Assembly: GCA_002437245.1 (NCBI GenBank)
Contig: DJOQ01000008.1
Location: 1 to 11,728, forward strand
From: Ruminococcaceae bacterium UBA6434
Lineage (GTDB): Bacteria; Bacillota; Clostridia; Oscillospirales; Acutalibacteraceae
Direction: 5' to 3'
Length of the DNA: 11,728 nt
Shown here: positions 1 to 6,033 of the stretch, in pieces
Position numbering within the stretch: the stretch's first letter is position 1
Layout: the number at the start of each line of letters is the position of its first letter
The notes under the pieces: model-generated
The model's input: the letters and a program-made list of their open reading frames with translations, nothing else
Database searches by the model: none
What the model was told of the DNA's origin: nothing
Translations under genes and position numbers: made by a program

Positions 1-61
1 AAACAAATTAACCGATCTCTGTCGTACCGCAGTACGCGGCGGCGGAACTTTAATCCGTTTT
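1..61. repeat. Tandem palindromic repeat, copy 1 (left end cut by window)
   Basis: This stretch matches 110-170 at 59 of 61 positions; the differences are at 5/114 and 41/150. The centre has a small hairpin, CCGC-AGTAC-GCGG. The flanks AATTAACCG and CTTTAATCCG are partly complementary, so the unit is an imperfect palindrome. The first bases AAAC correspond to the end of the left terminal inverted repeat of copy 2, so the window begins inside this copy and more copies may lie upstream. TATCAAA at 72-78 resembles the right-hand end of copy 2. No protein is supported here. Confidence 0.85.
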
Positions 62-102
62 CTCTAAAGCCTATCAAACAAAATAAATTTTGCGAGGTAT
101 TC

Positions 103-186
103 TTTGATAAAACGAATTAACCGATCTCTGTCGTACCGCAGTACGCGGCAGCGGAACTTTAATCCGTTTTTCCGAGTTTTATCAAA
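103..186. repeat. Tandem palindromic repeat, copy 2, with terminal inverted repeats
   Basis: This is the second copy of the repeat, at a period of 109 bases. It is bounded by a perfect 11-base inverted repeat, TTTGATAAAAC at 103-113 and GTTTTATCAAA at 176-186. Inside it, AAAACGAATTAA (109-120) can pair with TTAATCCGTTTT (159-170) with one mismatch, and the CCGC/GCGG hairpin sits in the middle. The size of about 84 bases, the terminal inverted repeats and the lack of coding capacity resemble a MITE-like or REP-like dispersed element. That class is an inference, because only two copies are visible. Confidence 0.7.
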
Positions 187-333
187 CAATCGAATGTTGT
201 TTGGTGCATTGCTTAAATTGTTAACGGTATGCCGGAGCTTTTCGGGTTTCGGTGTGCCGCTTCGGCGGAAATTCCGCTGTGATTTTCCGTGTTTTCGAGC
301 AAATAAAATCTTCAAAAAAGGAGAGTGAAAAAT
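187..333. other. Non-coding leader region before the SCP2-like gene
   Basis: No gene is supported between the repeats and position 334. Small reading frames on both strands here are driven by the repeat and lack usable ribosome binding sites. One short hairpin is visible, CCGC-TTCG-GCGG at 257-268, with a UUCG tetraloop. I find no convincing sigma-A promoter, so the promoter of the downstream gene is unidentified and may lie in or upstream of the repeats. Confidence 0.5.
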
Positions 334-1140
334 TTGCATACAAAAGAAGAATTATATTCAAATAAAATATTCTTTAATGCAGCCTTACCGCTTGTTAAGG
401 TAATTGCAAATGACGTGCCCTCGCTCAAAAAGCAGTTCGCGCACGTTCATGCCATTATTCAGGTAAGCGCTAAAGACCCGGACGCTCCCGGCGGCAAAGT
501 CGGTATGCACTTTGTTGTAAACAGCGATGAATGGCTTGTCCATTTAAACAGGGTTGACCCGAATCCTCACGTTGAGCTTGAGTTCAAGAGCGTTGAGGCT
601 ATGAACGCGTTTTTCAAAGGTAAAATGTCGCCTGCGACCTTGCCTAAGATGAAGGGCGTAGTATCGCACTTCGGCGCATTCAAAGCGTTCTTGATGACGC
701 TTCTTAAAATGTCGTCGCTCCTCAGCGCAACAGAGCCGCCTAAGGATGACGCCACAAAAGAGCTTATGGTTAAGTGCTTCTTCTATCTTTTGTCGAGCGG
801 CATAAGCCAGCTTAACAAGATGGGTCACGAGGATATACACGACTGGACGAGTAAGAGCCCCGACCGTGTTTACGCTTGGGCGGTTGACGGTTATCCGTCG
901 GTTTCCGCTTATCTGCGCATAAAGGCAGGTAAATCAAGAGCGGGCAGAGGTGAATACAAGCGCGCTATGCCGTTCTTCACCTTGCGTTTTGACAGCCTTG
1001 ACAGTGCTCTCGGCATACTTCTCGGTAAAGACGATATGCTTGAGGCTGTAAAAGAGGGCCATCTTATTATGGACGGCGCTCCCGAATTCGGCGGCCAAAT
1101 AGGTACATATATGCTTGAGGTTGCCGCTCTCGCGAAATAA
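334..1140 (+). CDS. Protein with two SCP2-like lobes (putative lipid-binding), 268 aa
   Basis: The product is predicted to be soluble, with no signal peptide. Two segments resemble the sterol carrier protein 2 fold. The first covers about residues 35-110, with strands ending in HVELEFKSVEAMNAFFKGK. The second covers about residues 178-264, with FFTLRFDSLDSALGILLGK followed by a hydrophobic strand near the C-terminus. They are joined by a helical, Met- and Leu-rich linker (about 115-165). SCP2-type domains bind hydrophobic ligands; the ligand here is unknown. I chose the TTG at 334 because AGGAG at 319-323 lies 10 bases upstream. The in-frame GTG at 325 lies only one base after that site. The gene is followed by a hairpin and then the phosphoesterase gene. 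The fold call is from pattern recognition and is moderately sure; a biochemical function cannot be given. Confidence 0.7.
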   Translation: MHTKEELYSNKIFFNAALPLVKVIANDVPSLKKQFAHVHAIIQVSAKDPDAPGGKVGMHFVVNSDEWLVHLNRVDPNPHVELEFKSVEAMNAFFKGKMSPATLPKMKGVVSHFGAFKAFLMTLLKMSSLLSATEPPKDDATKELMVKCFFYLLSSGISQLNKMGHEDIHDWTSKSPDRVYAWAVDGYPSVSAYLRIKAGKSRAGRGEYKRAMPFFTLRFDSLDSALGILLGKDDMLEAVKEGHLIMDGAPEFGGQIGTYMLEVAALAK

Positions 1141-1152
1141 AAAAGATTTAAT

Positions 1153-1186
1153 ATGCCCTCCGTGTTTTTCGGGGGGCATTATCTTT
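1153..1186 (+). terminator. Intrinsic terminator-like hairpin after the SCP2-like gene
   Basis: ATGCCCTCCG (1153-1162) pairs with CGGGGGGCAT (1170-1179) over 10 base pairs including one G-T. The loop is TGTTTTT. The tail TATCTTT is only moderately T-rich. AAAGAT (1142-1147) can also pair with ATCTTT (1181-1186) as a lower stem. The next Shine-Dalgarno site starts at 1191, so the following gene has no room for its own promoter downstream of the hairpin. It may therefore be a partial terminator inside an operon. Confidence 0.7.
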
Positions 1187-1204
1187 AAATGAGGATGGTG
1201 TTTA

Positions 1205-2593
1205 ATGGCTGAATCATTAAAATTTTATCTTGTTACGGACCTTCACCACTATGCGCCGACGCTCGGCACAAGCGGCAAGGCGTACGAGATATGGAATAAC
1301 AAAGAACAAAAGTGCCTTGCCGAGACGGGCGCCATTATAGACGCCGCGTTTTCAAAACTGATTGACGACAAGGATACAAATATAGTTTTAATAGCTGGCG
1401 ACCTTACAAGCACGGGCGCTATGGAGAGTCACCTTGATTTACTGCCGAAGCTCCGCCGTCTGAAAGAAGCCGGAAAGCAGGTATACCTTATAACCGCTAC
1501 GCATGATTTCATAAGCTCCGAGATGGAGCCTTTGCGGTGTGACGGCGACAAGCTTTTGCCGGCAACGCCTACGCCGCGCTCAAAGCTTCGCGAACTGTAT
1601 GCGGATTTCGGCTGGGACAGGGCCGTTTCCGAGCATAAGGAGTCGTTTTCTTACTGCGTAAAGCTCAAAAAAGGGTACAGACTTCTGTGTATGAACGACG
1701 ACGGCACCCCCGAACGCCACGGCTATTCGGAAAGCCAAATCGAATGGATGTTTTCGCAGATTGAAGAGGCAAAAAAAGCGGGCGATTATATATTTATGAT
1801 GACGCATCATCCGTGCCTGCCGCCCAACCCCATTTATCCCGTATTTTCAAAAAAGGATATGCTCGCAGACTCCGACGAAATAACAACGCGCCTTGCCGAC
1901 GCAGGTGTAAATCTTGTGTTTACGGGTCACACCCATATGCAAAATATCGCCATGAAGCGCACCGAAAAGGGTAATGTGTTTTACGATGTAAACACGTCGT
2001 CGCTTGTAGGTTATCCCACGGCGATAAGAAAGGTCACAATCGACAGCGAAAAGATTGACGTCAGAACGGAACAGATAGATGATTTTGACTTCGACAGGCA
2101 CAATCTCTCGGTGAATGAGTATCTTAAAAAGCATTTTACGTTTTTTCTTAACGATATCATCTCGTCTACCGCGTATGATATAGACCATCTTGCGTTTTTG
2201 GCGCCGGGCTTCAGTATGACCGCCGAGACCGTTTACAAGCTGAAAATTCCGATAAAAATTATCGGCACGCTTTTAAATAACCGCACGGTCGGAGCGGCGG
2301 CAAAATACCTCGGTGTATCGCATAAGATTGACCCGCGCGTCCGCGGCACGGTACTCAAGGACCTTGTTTTGCAGATAATGATAAATATCTATCACGGCGA
2401 CGAGCCGTTTTATCCCGGCACGCCGGAGTACGGCGCAATGGATTTGTTTATAGGCAGAATAAAGAAGCTTGCAGGGCCGTTTGACAAGAACAATAAAATT
2501 AAAAATATTCTTGACGCGGTTTTGTCATCCATGTACGACGCTCCGCCCGAGGACTGGAATGCGGTACTTCCGCAAAATAAGGTGATTAAATGA
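1205..2593 (+). CDS. Calcineurin-like metallophosphoesterase, 462 aa
   Basis: The N-terminal 250 residues show the metallophosphoesterase motif series: DLH (D12, H14), GD (65-66), a THD motif in place of GNHD (99-101), HH (201-202) and GHTH (241-244). These motifs normally hold two metal ions and hydrolyse phosphate mono- or diesters. The Asn of GNHD, usually a metal-bridging ligand, is Thr99 here. No signal peptide is seen, so a cytoplasmic location is likely. About 200 residues follow GHTH. They look mostly helical and contain no motif I recognise; this tail is longer than the catalytic core needs. The ATG start is supported by GAGG at 1191-1194. The stop overlaps the start of the GDPD-like gene (ATGA), so the two are co-translated and may act on related phosphodiesters. 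The substrate is unknown. Confidence 0.85.
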   Translation: MAESLKFYLVTDLHHYAPTLGTSGKAYEIWNNKEQKCLAETGAIIDAAFSKLIDDKDTNIVLIAGDLTSTGAMESHLDLLPKLRRLKEAGKQVYLITATHDFISSEMEPLRCDGDKLLPATPTPRSKLRELYADFGWDRAVSEHKESFSYCVKLKKGYRLLCMNDDGTPERHGYSESQIEWMFSQIEEAKKAGDYIFMMTHHPCLPPNPIYPVFSKKDMLADSDEITTRLADAGVNLVFTGHTHMQNIAMKRTEKGNVFYDVNTSSLVGYPTAIRKVTIDSEKIDVRTEQIDDFDFDRHNLSVNEYLKKHFTFFLNDIISSTAYDIDHLAFLAPGFSMTAETVYKLKIPIKIIGTLLNNRTVGAAAKYLGVSHKIDPRVRGTVLKDLVLQIMINIYHGDEPFYPGTPEYGAMDLFIGRIKKLAGPFDKNNKIKNILDAVLSSMYDAPPEDWNAVLPQNKVIK

Positions 2594-3339
2594 ATTCAAG
2601 GCATTTTCTGAGATTTGCCGCCGCGCTCTCCGCTTTCGGAGCGGCTGCTTTGGGAGCGGAATATCAAAAGCTTAAAAATCGAAAATTTTCTTTGCCGAAG
2701 GGCTTTACCGTTACCGCTCACACGGGCTGCGAGGGCAGCCCCGACAATTCAATCGAATCCATACAAAGGGCGATTTCATTGGGCGTTCCCGTAATAGAAA
2801 ACGATTTGACGCTCAGAAACGACGGGACGCCGGTCTTTATGCACGCCGAATCCGCAGGGGACGGCGGACTGCCTTTTGCCGAGGCGCAGTATTATATAGC
2901 GGCAAATTCAAGCACGGTTTTGCAAAATCTTGATTTGAAGGTATTTGAAAATCTCGACGAAATACAAGGCATTGTAAAAAAAGCGGGGCTTATAGGCAGA
3001 TGCTTCTTCACGGGAGTTGAGAAAGACAATGCGGCAAGGGTCAAAAAATACGCGCCGGAAATACCGTACTATCTCAATATGAAGCTGAACATTTTAAAGC
3101 TTCGCGACAAAAAATACATAGAACGTGCGGCAGCCGAAATAAAGCGCGCCGGAGCCGTGGGCATAAACTGCAAATATACATACTTGTCAAATACCTTGGT
3201 TGAGGTTATGCATGAACAGGGGCTTTCGGTATCGGTTTGGACTGTGGATAAAAAGCCGCTTATGCTGTATATTCTGAGCCTTGCTCCCGATAATATCACC
3301 ACGCGAAATCCGCGCCTTTTAATGTTACTTATCAAGTAA
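2590..3339 (+). CDS. GDPD-family protein with altered motifs and N-terminal hydrophobic segment, 249 aa
   Basis: The fold matches glycerophosphodiester phosphodiesterases, TIM barrels that release glycerol-3-phosphate from lipid-derived diesters. Residues 6-23 are hydrophobic and Ala-rich after Arg4 and Arg8, consistent with a signal peptide or membrane anchor. Motifs: H44 is present, but the usual HR is HT. Asn53-Ser54 replaces the ENT motif. E70 and D72 of the ExD pair are kept. H85 is kept, but HD is HA. The later Glu-x-Lys is LDLK (Asp115, Lys117). The segment between H85 and LDLK is only about 27 residues, shorter than in usual members. Near the C-terminus, VSVWTVD (214-220) is the typical final strand. 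The start overlaps the phosphoesterase stop. Activity may be changed or lost. A canonical paralogue lies at 8854-9708. Confidence 0.8.
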   Translation: MNSRHFLRFAAALSAFGAAALGAEYQKLKNRKFSLPKGFTVTAHTGCEGSPDNSIESIQRAISLGVPVIENDLTLRNDGTPVFMHAESAGDGGLPFAEAQYYIAANSSTVLQNLDLKVFENLDEIQGIVKKAGLIGRCFFTGVEKDNAARVKKYAPEIPYYLNMKLNILKLRDKKYIERAAAEIKRAGAVGINCKYTYLSNTLVEVMHEQGLSVSVWTVDKKPLMLYILSLAPDNITTRNPRLLMLLIK

Positions 3340-3345
3340 ATTTTT

Positions 3346-3376
3346 CATCGCTCCGTTTTTCGGGGCGATGTTTTTT
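3346..3376 (+). terminator. Intrinsic terminator after the phosphoesterase-GDPD unit
   Basis: CATCGCTCCG (3346-3355) pairs with CGGGGCGATG (3361-3370) over 10 base pairs with one G-T. The loop is TTTTT and the stem is followed by six T residues. This is a strong Rho-independent terminator placed six bases after the stop codon. It separates this unit from the sporulation genes. Confidence 0.92.
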
Positions 3377-3422
3377 ACGGTATTTATCCTATTAGGCATA
3401 TCGGCGGTAACGGCGCCCTGCC

Positions 3423-3453
3423 GCACATAAAAAAACGACCTGCGGCATATACT
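3423..3453 (+). promoter_or_regulatory. Candidate sigma-E type promoter for yabP-yabQ
   Basis: CATATACT at 3446-3453 resembles the sigma-E -10 box (CATACA-n-T in B. subtilis). GCACATAA at 3423-3430 is a weaker match to the -35 box, with a 15-base spacer, which is within the known range. Expression in the mother cell under sigma-E is expected for yabP homologues. The match is partial, so this is tentative. Confidence 0.35.
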
Positions 3454-3479
3454 TGTACAAAGCAAAGGAGGTCGTGCTT

Positions 3480-3782
3480 ATGAACGGCAGTAAAGCTATG
3501 CTCGGCGCCGCCGAGAGCATAAAAGCTCCGCATAATGTCATTATGGAGGACAGACACACGCTTACGGTTTCGGGAATTTCCGATGTGGACAGTTTTGACG
3601 AACAGACCGTAATCGTCTTTACGGAAATGGGCGAGCTTACGGTAAAGGGCGAGGGGCTTCATATAAACCGCCTGAGCCTTGAGGTCGGTGAAATTATGAT
3701 AGAGGGAAGCATCAGTTCACTCGCATATTCCGACAGTAAGCCGGCGCAGGAGGGCGGCTTCTGGAGCAGGGTATTCCGCTGA
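3480..3782 (+). CDS. yabP: Sporulation protein YabP, 100 aa
   Basis: The small beta-rich protein contains HNVIMEDRHTLTVSGISDVD (residues 18-37), then a strand ending in EMGELTVKGEGLHI and a final IEGSISSLAYSD segment. This is the YabP/YqfC family pattern. In B. subtilis, yabP is a sporulation gene next to yabQ; its molecular role is not well defined. The ATG at 3480 is preceded by AAAGGAGG at 3464-3471, 8 bases upstream. In-frame TTG (3453) and GTG (3474) codons upstream do not fit that site. The stop overlaps the yabQ start (TGATG), so the two are coupled. Length is normal for the family. The neighbours yabQ, divIC and yabR confirm the assignment. Confidence 0.93.
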   Translation: MNGSKAMLGAAESIKAPHNVIMEDRHTLTVSGISDVDSFDEQTVIVFTEMGELTVKGEGLHINRLSLEVGEIMIEGSISSLAYSDSKPAQEGGFWSRVFR

Positions 3783-4369
3783 TGGATTACATAGTCGGTA
3801 TGCCGCGGCAGACGACAAATTTCTTGCTGTCGCTCGGCTTTGGATTCTGCATAGGCGTATTGTATGACGTTGTCAGAACGATACGCCTTATTTTCGGCGG
3901 CGGAAAACGCACGGTACTGATATTCGATATACTGTATTCGGCTTTTGCGGGGCTTGTGACATTCATATTTTCACTCGTTATAACGAATGGTATGGTGATG
4001 GCATATGTGGTTTTCGGAGAGGCGACGGGGTTTTTTATATATTACATTACATTCGGAGTGTTTGCGGTGCGTTTTTCCGAACGAGTCGCGTGCGCCGTAA
4101 AAAAGTTTTTTATTAAAATTTTTAAGGCTTTGACAGCCCCTTTTTTGAAACTTTTTGCGCTTCTGAAGCGCGCTTTTGGAAAAATATCACAAAAAAGTCG
4201 AAAAAAAGCGACAAAAGCGGCAAAAAAATCAAAAATTCACTTGAAACTATGCGGCTCTTTGTTGTATAATCAATTCAATAATAAGTGCAATTATCCAAAA
4301 ATGCGGAAGGAAGTGAAGCAAAATGGCAGCCGAAAAAAGAGCGGTAAAAACAAAAAAGAAAAAAGGTAA
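3782..4369 (+). CDS. yabQ: Sporulation membrane protein YabQ, 195 aa
   Basis: Three hydrophobic segments at about residues 12-33, 46-68 and 72-95 make a compact membrane domain. The pattern of GIGVLYDVVRTIR-like residues near the N-terminus (CIGVLYDVVRTIR, 23-35) and FDILYS (48-53) fits the Spore_YabQ family. In B. subtilis, YabQ is needed for spore cortex formation and sits in the forespore outer membrane. After residue 105 the protein becomes strongly basic, with Lys-rich stretches at 137-151 and 179-195. The last 47 bases, including the stop, overlap divIC in another frame, and the divIC promoter lies within the codons before that. The tail after about residue 150 may be little constrained as protein, or could reflect a shifted stop. 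Confidence 0.9.
   Translation: MDYIVGMPRQTTNFLLSLGFGFCIGVLYDVVRTIRLIFGGGKRTVLIFDILYSAFAGLVTFIFSLVITNGMVMAYVVFGEATGFFIYYITFGVFAVRFSERVACAVKKFFIKIFKALTAPFLKLFALLKRAFGKISQKSRKKATKAAKKSKIHLKLCGSLLYNQFNNKCNYPKMRKEVKQNGSRKKSGKNKKEKR
4241..4270 (+). promoter_or_regulatory. Sigma-A promoter for divIC inside the 3' end of yabQ
   Basis: TTGAAA at 4241-4246 and a perfect TATAAT at 4265-4270 are separated by 18 bases. The predicted start near 4277 is about 45 bases before the divIC ATG. This gives the essential division gene vegetative expression independent of the sporulation genes yabP-yabQ. Confidence 0.75.
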
Positions 4370-4646
4370 AGCCAAACACAGCTTCATACTTACCTTGCTT
4401 TTGGTGCTTGCTGTCGGCTATTTTACAATAAGCCTTATCGACACGCAGCTCAAAATTAAGGAGAGGGAAAAAACGGCGGAGCAGGTTTCCGCCCAGTACG
4501 AGCAGCAGCTCGCCGAAAACGAACGCTTGCAAAAGGTAGCTGACGGCGGCAGTCAGGAAGAATATATCGAACGTGTTGCACGCGAAAAACTCGGATACGT
4601 TATGCCTGATGAAAAGGTATACTATGATATTACACCGGGCAACTGA
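4323..4646 (+). CDS. divIC: Septum formation initiator DivIC/FtsB family, 107 aa
   Basis: The layout is typical of the family: a basic cytoplasmic tail (residues 1-19), one membrane segment (about 20-39), a coiled coil of heptad type (about 40-75) and a conserved C-terminal piece, EEYIERVAREKLGYVMPDEK (79-98). DivIC binds FtsL and DivIB in the division complex and helps to activate septal peptidoglycan synthesis. AAGGAAG at 4307-4313 lies 9 bases before the ATG. The gene begins inside yabQ and has its own promoter at 4241-4270. It is followed after 33 bases by the S1-domain gene, as in B. subtilis (divIC-yabR). Confidence 0.93.
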   Translation: MAAEKRAVKTKKKKGKAKHSFILTLLLVLAVGYFTISLIDTQLKIKEREKTAEQVSAQYEQQLAENERLQKVADGGSQEEYIERVAREKLGYVMPDEKVYYDITPGN

Positions 4647-4679
4647 GAGGTTGGCTCACGGGGAGGATAAAATTCTTTT

Positions 4680-5129
4680 ATGGTCGAAGTAGGGGAAATA
4701 CTTGAAGGCAAGGTTACCGGACTCACAAATTTCGGAGCTTTTATAAGCCTGCCGGGGAATCTTACGGGTATGGTTCATATCTCGGAGGTTTCACAGTCAT
4801 ATGTAAGTGATATTCACGAGCATCTGAAAGAAAATCAAACAGTCAAGGTAAAGGTAATTGATATTACGCCGGAGGGCAAAATAAGCCTCTCCATCAAAAA
4901 GGCTTTACCGCCGCAGCCGCAGCAACAGGGCGAACGTCCGTTCCGCCAAAACAAGGGCTTCAGAAACGGCACTCCCAATGTCTGGAAGGGTCAGCCGTCG
5001 GAAAAGAAAGACGGGCCTATGTCTTTTGAAGATATGATGGACAGATTCAAAAAGGTCAGCGACGAAAAAATGACCGACCTTAAACGCGCTACGGACGGAA
5101 AACGCGGTTCGTACTCAAGAAGAAAATAA
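4680..5129 (+). CDS. yabR: S1-domain RNA-binding protein, YabR-like, 149 aa
   Basis: Residues 1-75 form one S1 domain: VGEILEGKVTGLTNFGAFISL (4-24), then GMVHISEVS (30-38), then VKVKVIDI and KISLSIKKA. S1 domains bind RNA and are common in ribosome-associated proteins. The C-terminal half (76-149) is Pro-, Gln-, Lys- and Arg-rich and probably disordered, apart from MSFEDMMDRFKKVSDEK (114-130), a short helix often seen in this family. The start is ATG with GGGGAGGA at 4660-4667, a slightly long spacing of 12. Its place after divIC matches yabR of B. subtilis; the precise role is unknown. A hairpin terminator follows. Confidence 0.88.
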   Translation: MVEVGEILEGKVTGLTNFGAFISLPGNLTGMVHISEVSQSYVSDIHEHLKENQTVKVKVIDITPEGKISLSIKKALPPQPQQQGERPFRQNKGFRNGTPNVWKGQPSEKKDGPMSFEDMMDRFKKVSDEKMTDLKRATDGKRGSYSRRK

Positions 5130-5138
5130 ATGTTACGG

Positions 5139-5165
5139 CAGGCAAGTTTTTGTCTGCCTGTTTTT
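5139..5165 (+). terminator. Intrinsic terminator after the S1-domain gene, abutting the fumarase start
   Basis: CAGGCA (5139-5144) pairs with TGCCTG (5155-5160), with a 10-base loop containing TTTTT, followed by five T residues at 5161-5165. The fumarase ribosome binding site (GGAG, 5168-5171) begins two bases later. Any fumarase transcript made from an upstream promoter must pass this hairpin. Confidence 0.75.
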
Positions 5166-5177
5166 ATGGAGCTTAAT

Positions 5178-6020
5178 ATGAGAGAAATAGATGTCGGCGA
5201 AATAATCGACGCCGTAGAGGAACTTTGTATTAGGGCAAATAAAATTTTGCCTGACGATTTGTGCGGATGTATATCCTGTGCCGAAAAAGCCGAAACCGGG
5301 GAGCTGCCCAAAAAGATAATGGGCACATTGCTTGAAAATATTGACGCGGCAAAAGAACTCGATTTGCCTATTTGTCAGGATACCGGTATGGCGGTCATTT
5401 TTTGCGAAGTGGGTCAGGACGTGCACATTGTCGGCGGTGATTTTGAAAAAGCGGTAAACGAGGGTGTTTCGCGCGGATACACAAACGGGCTTCTGCGTAA
5501 ATCGATAGTGCGCGATCCGCTTTGCAGAGAAAATACAAACGACAACACGCCTGCCGTTATTCACACAAGGATAGTTCCCGGCGACAAAATAAAGCTTACC
5601 GTCGCTCCGAAGGGCTTCGGCAGCGAAAATATGAGCAGACTTAAAATGTTTACGCCCTCCGCCTCAAAAGAGGACCTTATGGACTTTGTGCTTGAAACGG
5701 TAAAGCTTGCCGGTGGAAATCCGTGTCCGCCTATGGTGTTAGGCGTGGGCTTCGGCGGTGATTTTGAATACTGCGCGTATCTTGCCAAAAAGGCGCTTTG
5801 CCGCCCCGTGAGCGAAAGAAACGAAAACCCGATTTACCGCGAGATGGAGCAGGAGCTTTTACGCCGCATAAACGAGACGGGTATAGGTCCTCAGGGCTTC
5901 GGCGGCAAAACGACGGCGTTTGCAGTAAATATCGAGACCGCGCCGACGCACATAGCAGGGCTTCCGGCGGCGGTGAACATCGGCTGCCACGTAACCCGCC
6001 ATGCCGAAAAGACAATTTGA
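5178..6020 (+). CDS. Class I fumarate hydratase, alpha subunit (or L-tartrate dehydratase alpha), 280 aa
   Basis: The protein matches the N-terminal half of iron-sulfur class I fumarases, which interconvert fumarate and L-malate. The visible conserved blocks are ICQDTGMAV (65-73), the RENTNDNTPAVIH region (117-129), GSENMSRLKMFTP (148-160), NPCPPMVLGVGFGG (181-194) and the C-terminal NIGCHVTRHA (267-276). Cys66, Cys183 and Cys270 are the expected ligands of the 4Fe-4S cluster. The length fits the alpha subunit of the two-subunit form. The usual beta subunit gene is not next to it on either side. I chose ATG 5178 because GGAG (5168-5171) is 6 bases upstream; in-frame ATGs at 5130 and 5166 lie in or just after the terminator. 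Tartrate dehydratase cannot be excluded from this subunit alone. Confidence 0.9.
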   Translation: MREIDVGEIIDAVEELCIRANKILPDDLCGCISCAEKAETGELPKKIMGTLLENIDAAKELDLPICQDTGMAVIFCEVGQDVHIVGGDFEKAVNEGVSRGYTNGLLRKSIVRDPLCRENTNDNTPAVIHTRIVPGDKIKLTVAPKGFGSENMSRLKMFTPSASKEDLMDFVLETVKLAGGNPCPPMVLGVGFGGDFEYCAYLAKKALCRPVSERNENPIYREMEQELLRRINETGIGPQGFGGKTTAFAVNIETAPTHIAGLPAAVNIGCHVTRHAEKTI

Positions 6021-6033
6021 TTGAATATGACGA

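Noticed and set aside
1..186. CRISPR-like array
   Set aside because: Only two copies at a 109-base period with a repeat core of 61 bases; no short regular repeats and spacers, and no cas genes.
64..339. Small open reading frames on both strands over the repeats
   Set aside because: They are created by the duplicated repeat, have basic low-quality sequence, and lack ribosome binding sites with good spacing.
5130..5177. Longer fumarase N-terminus from ATG 5130
   Set aside because: This would translate the terminator hairpin; the only good ribosome binding site (5168-5171) fits ATG 5178.
5731..6015. Minus-strand reading frame inside the fumarase gene
   Set aside because: Antisense shadow of a conserved coding region, with a composition typical of such shadows.
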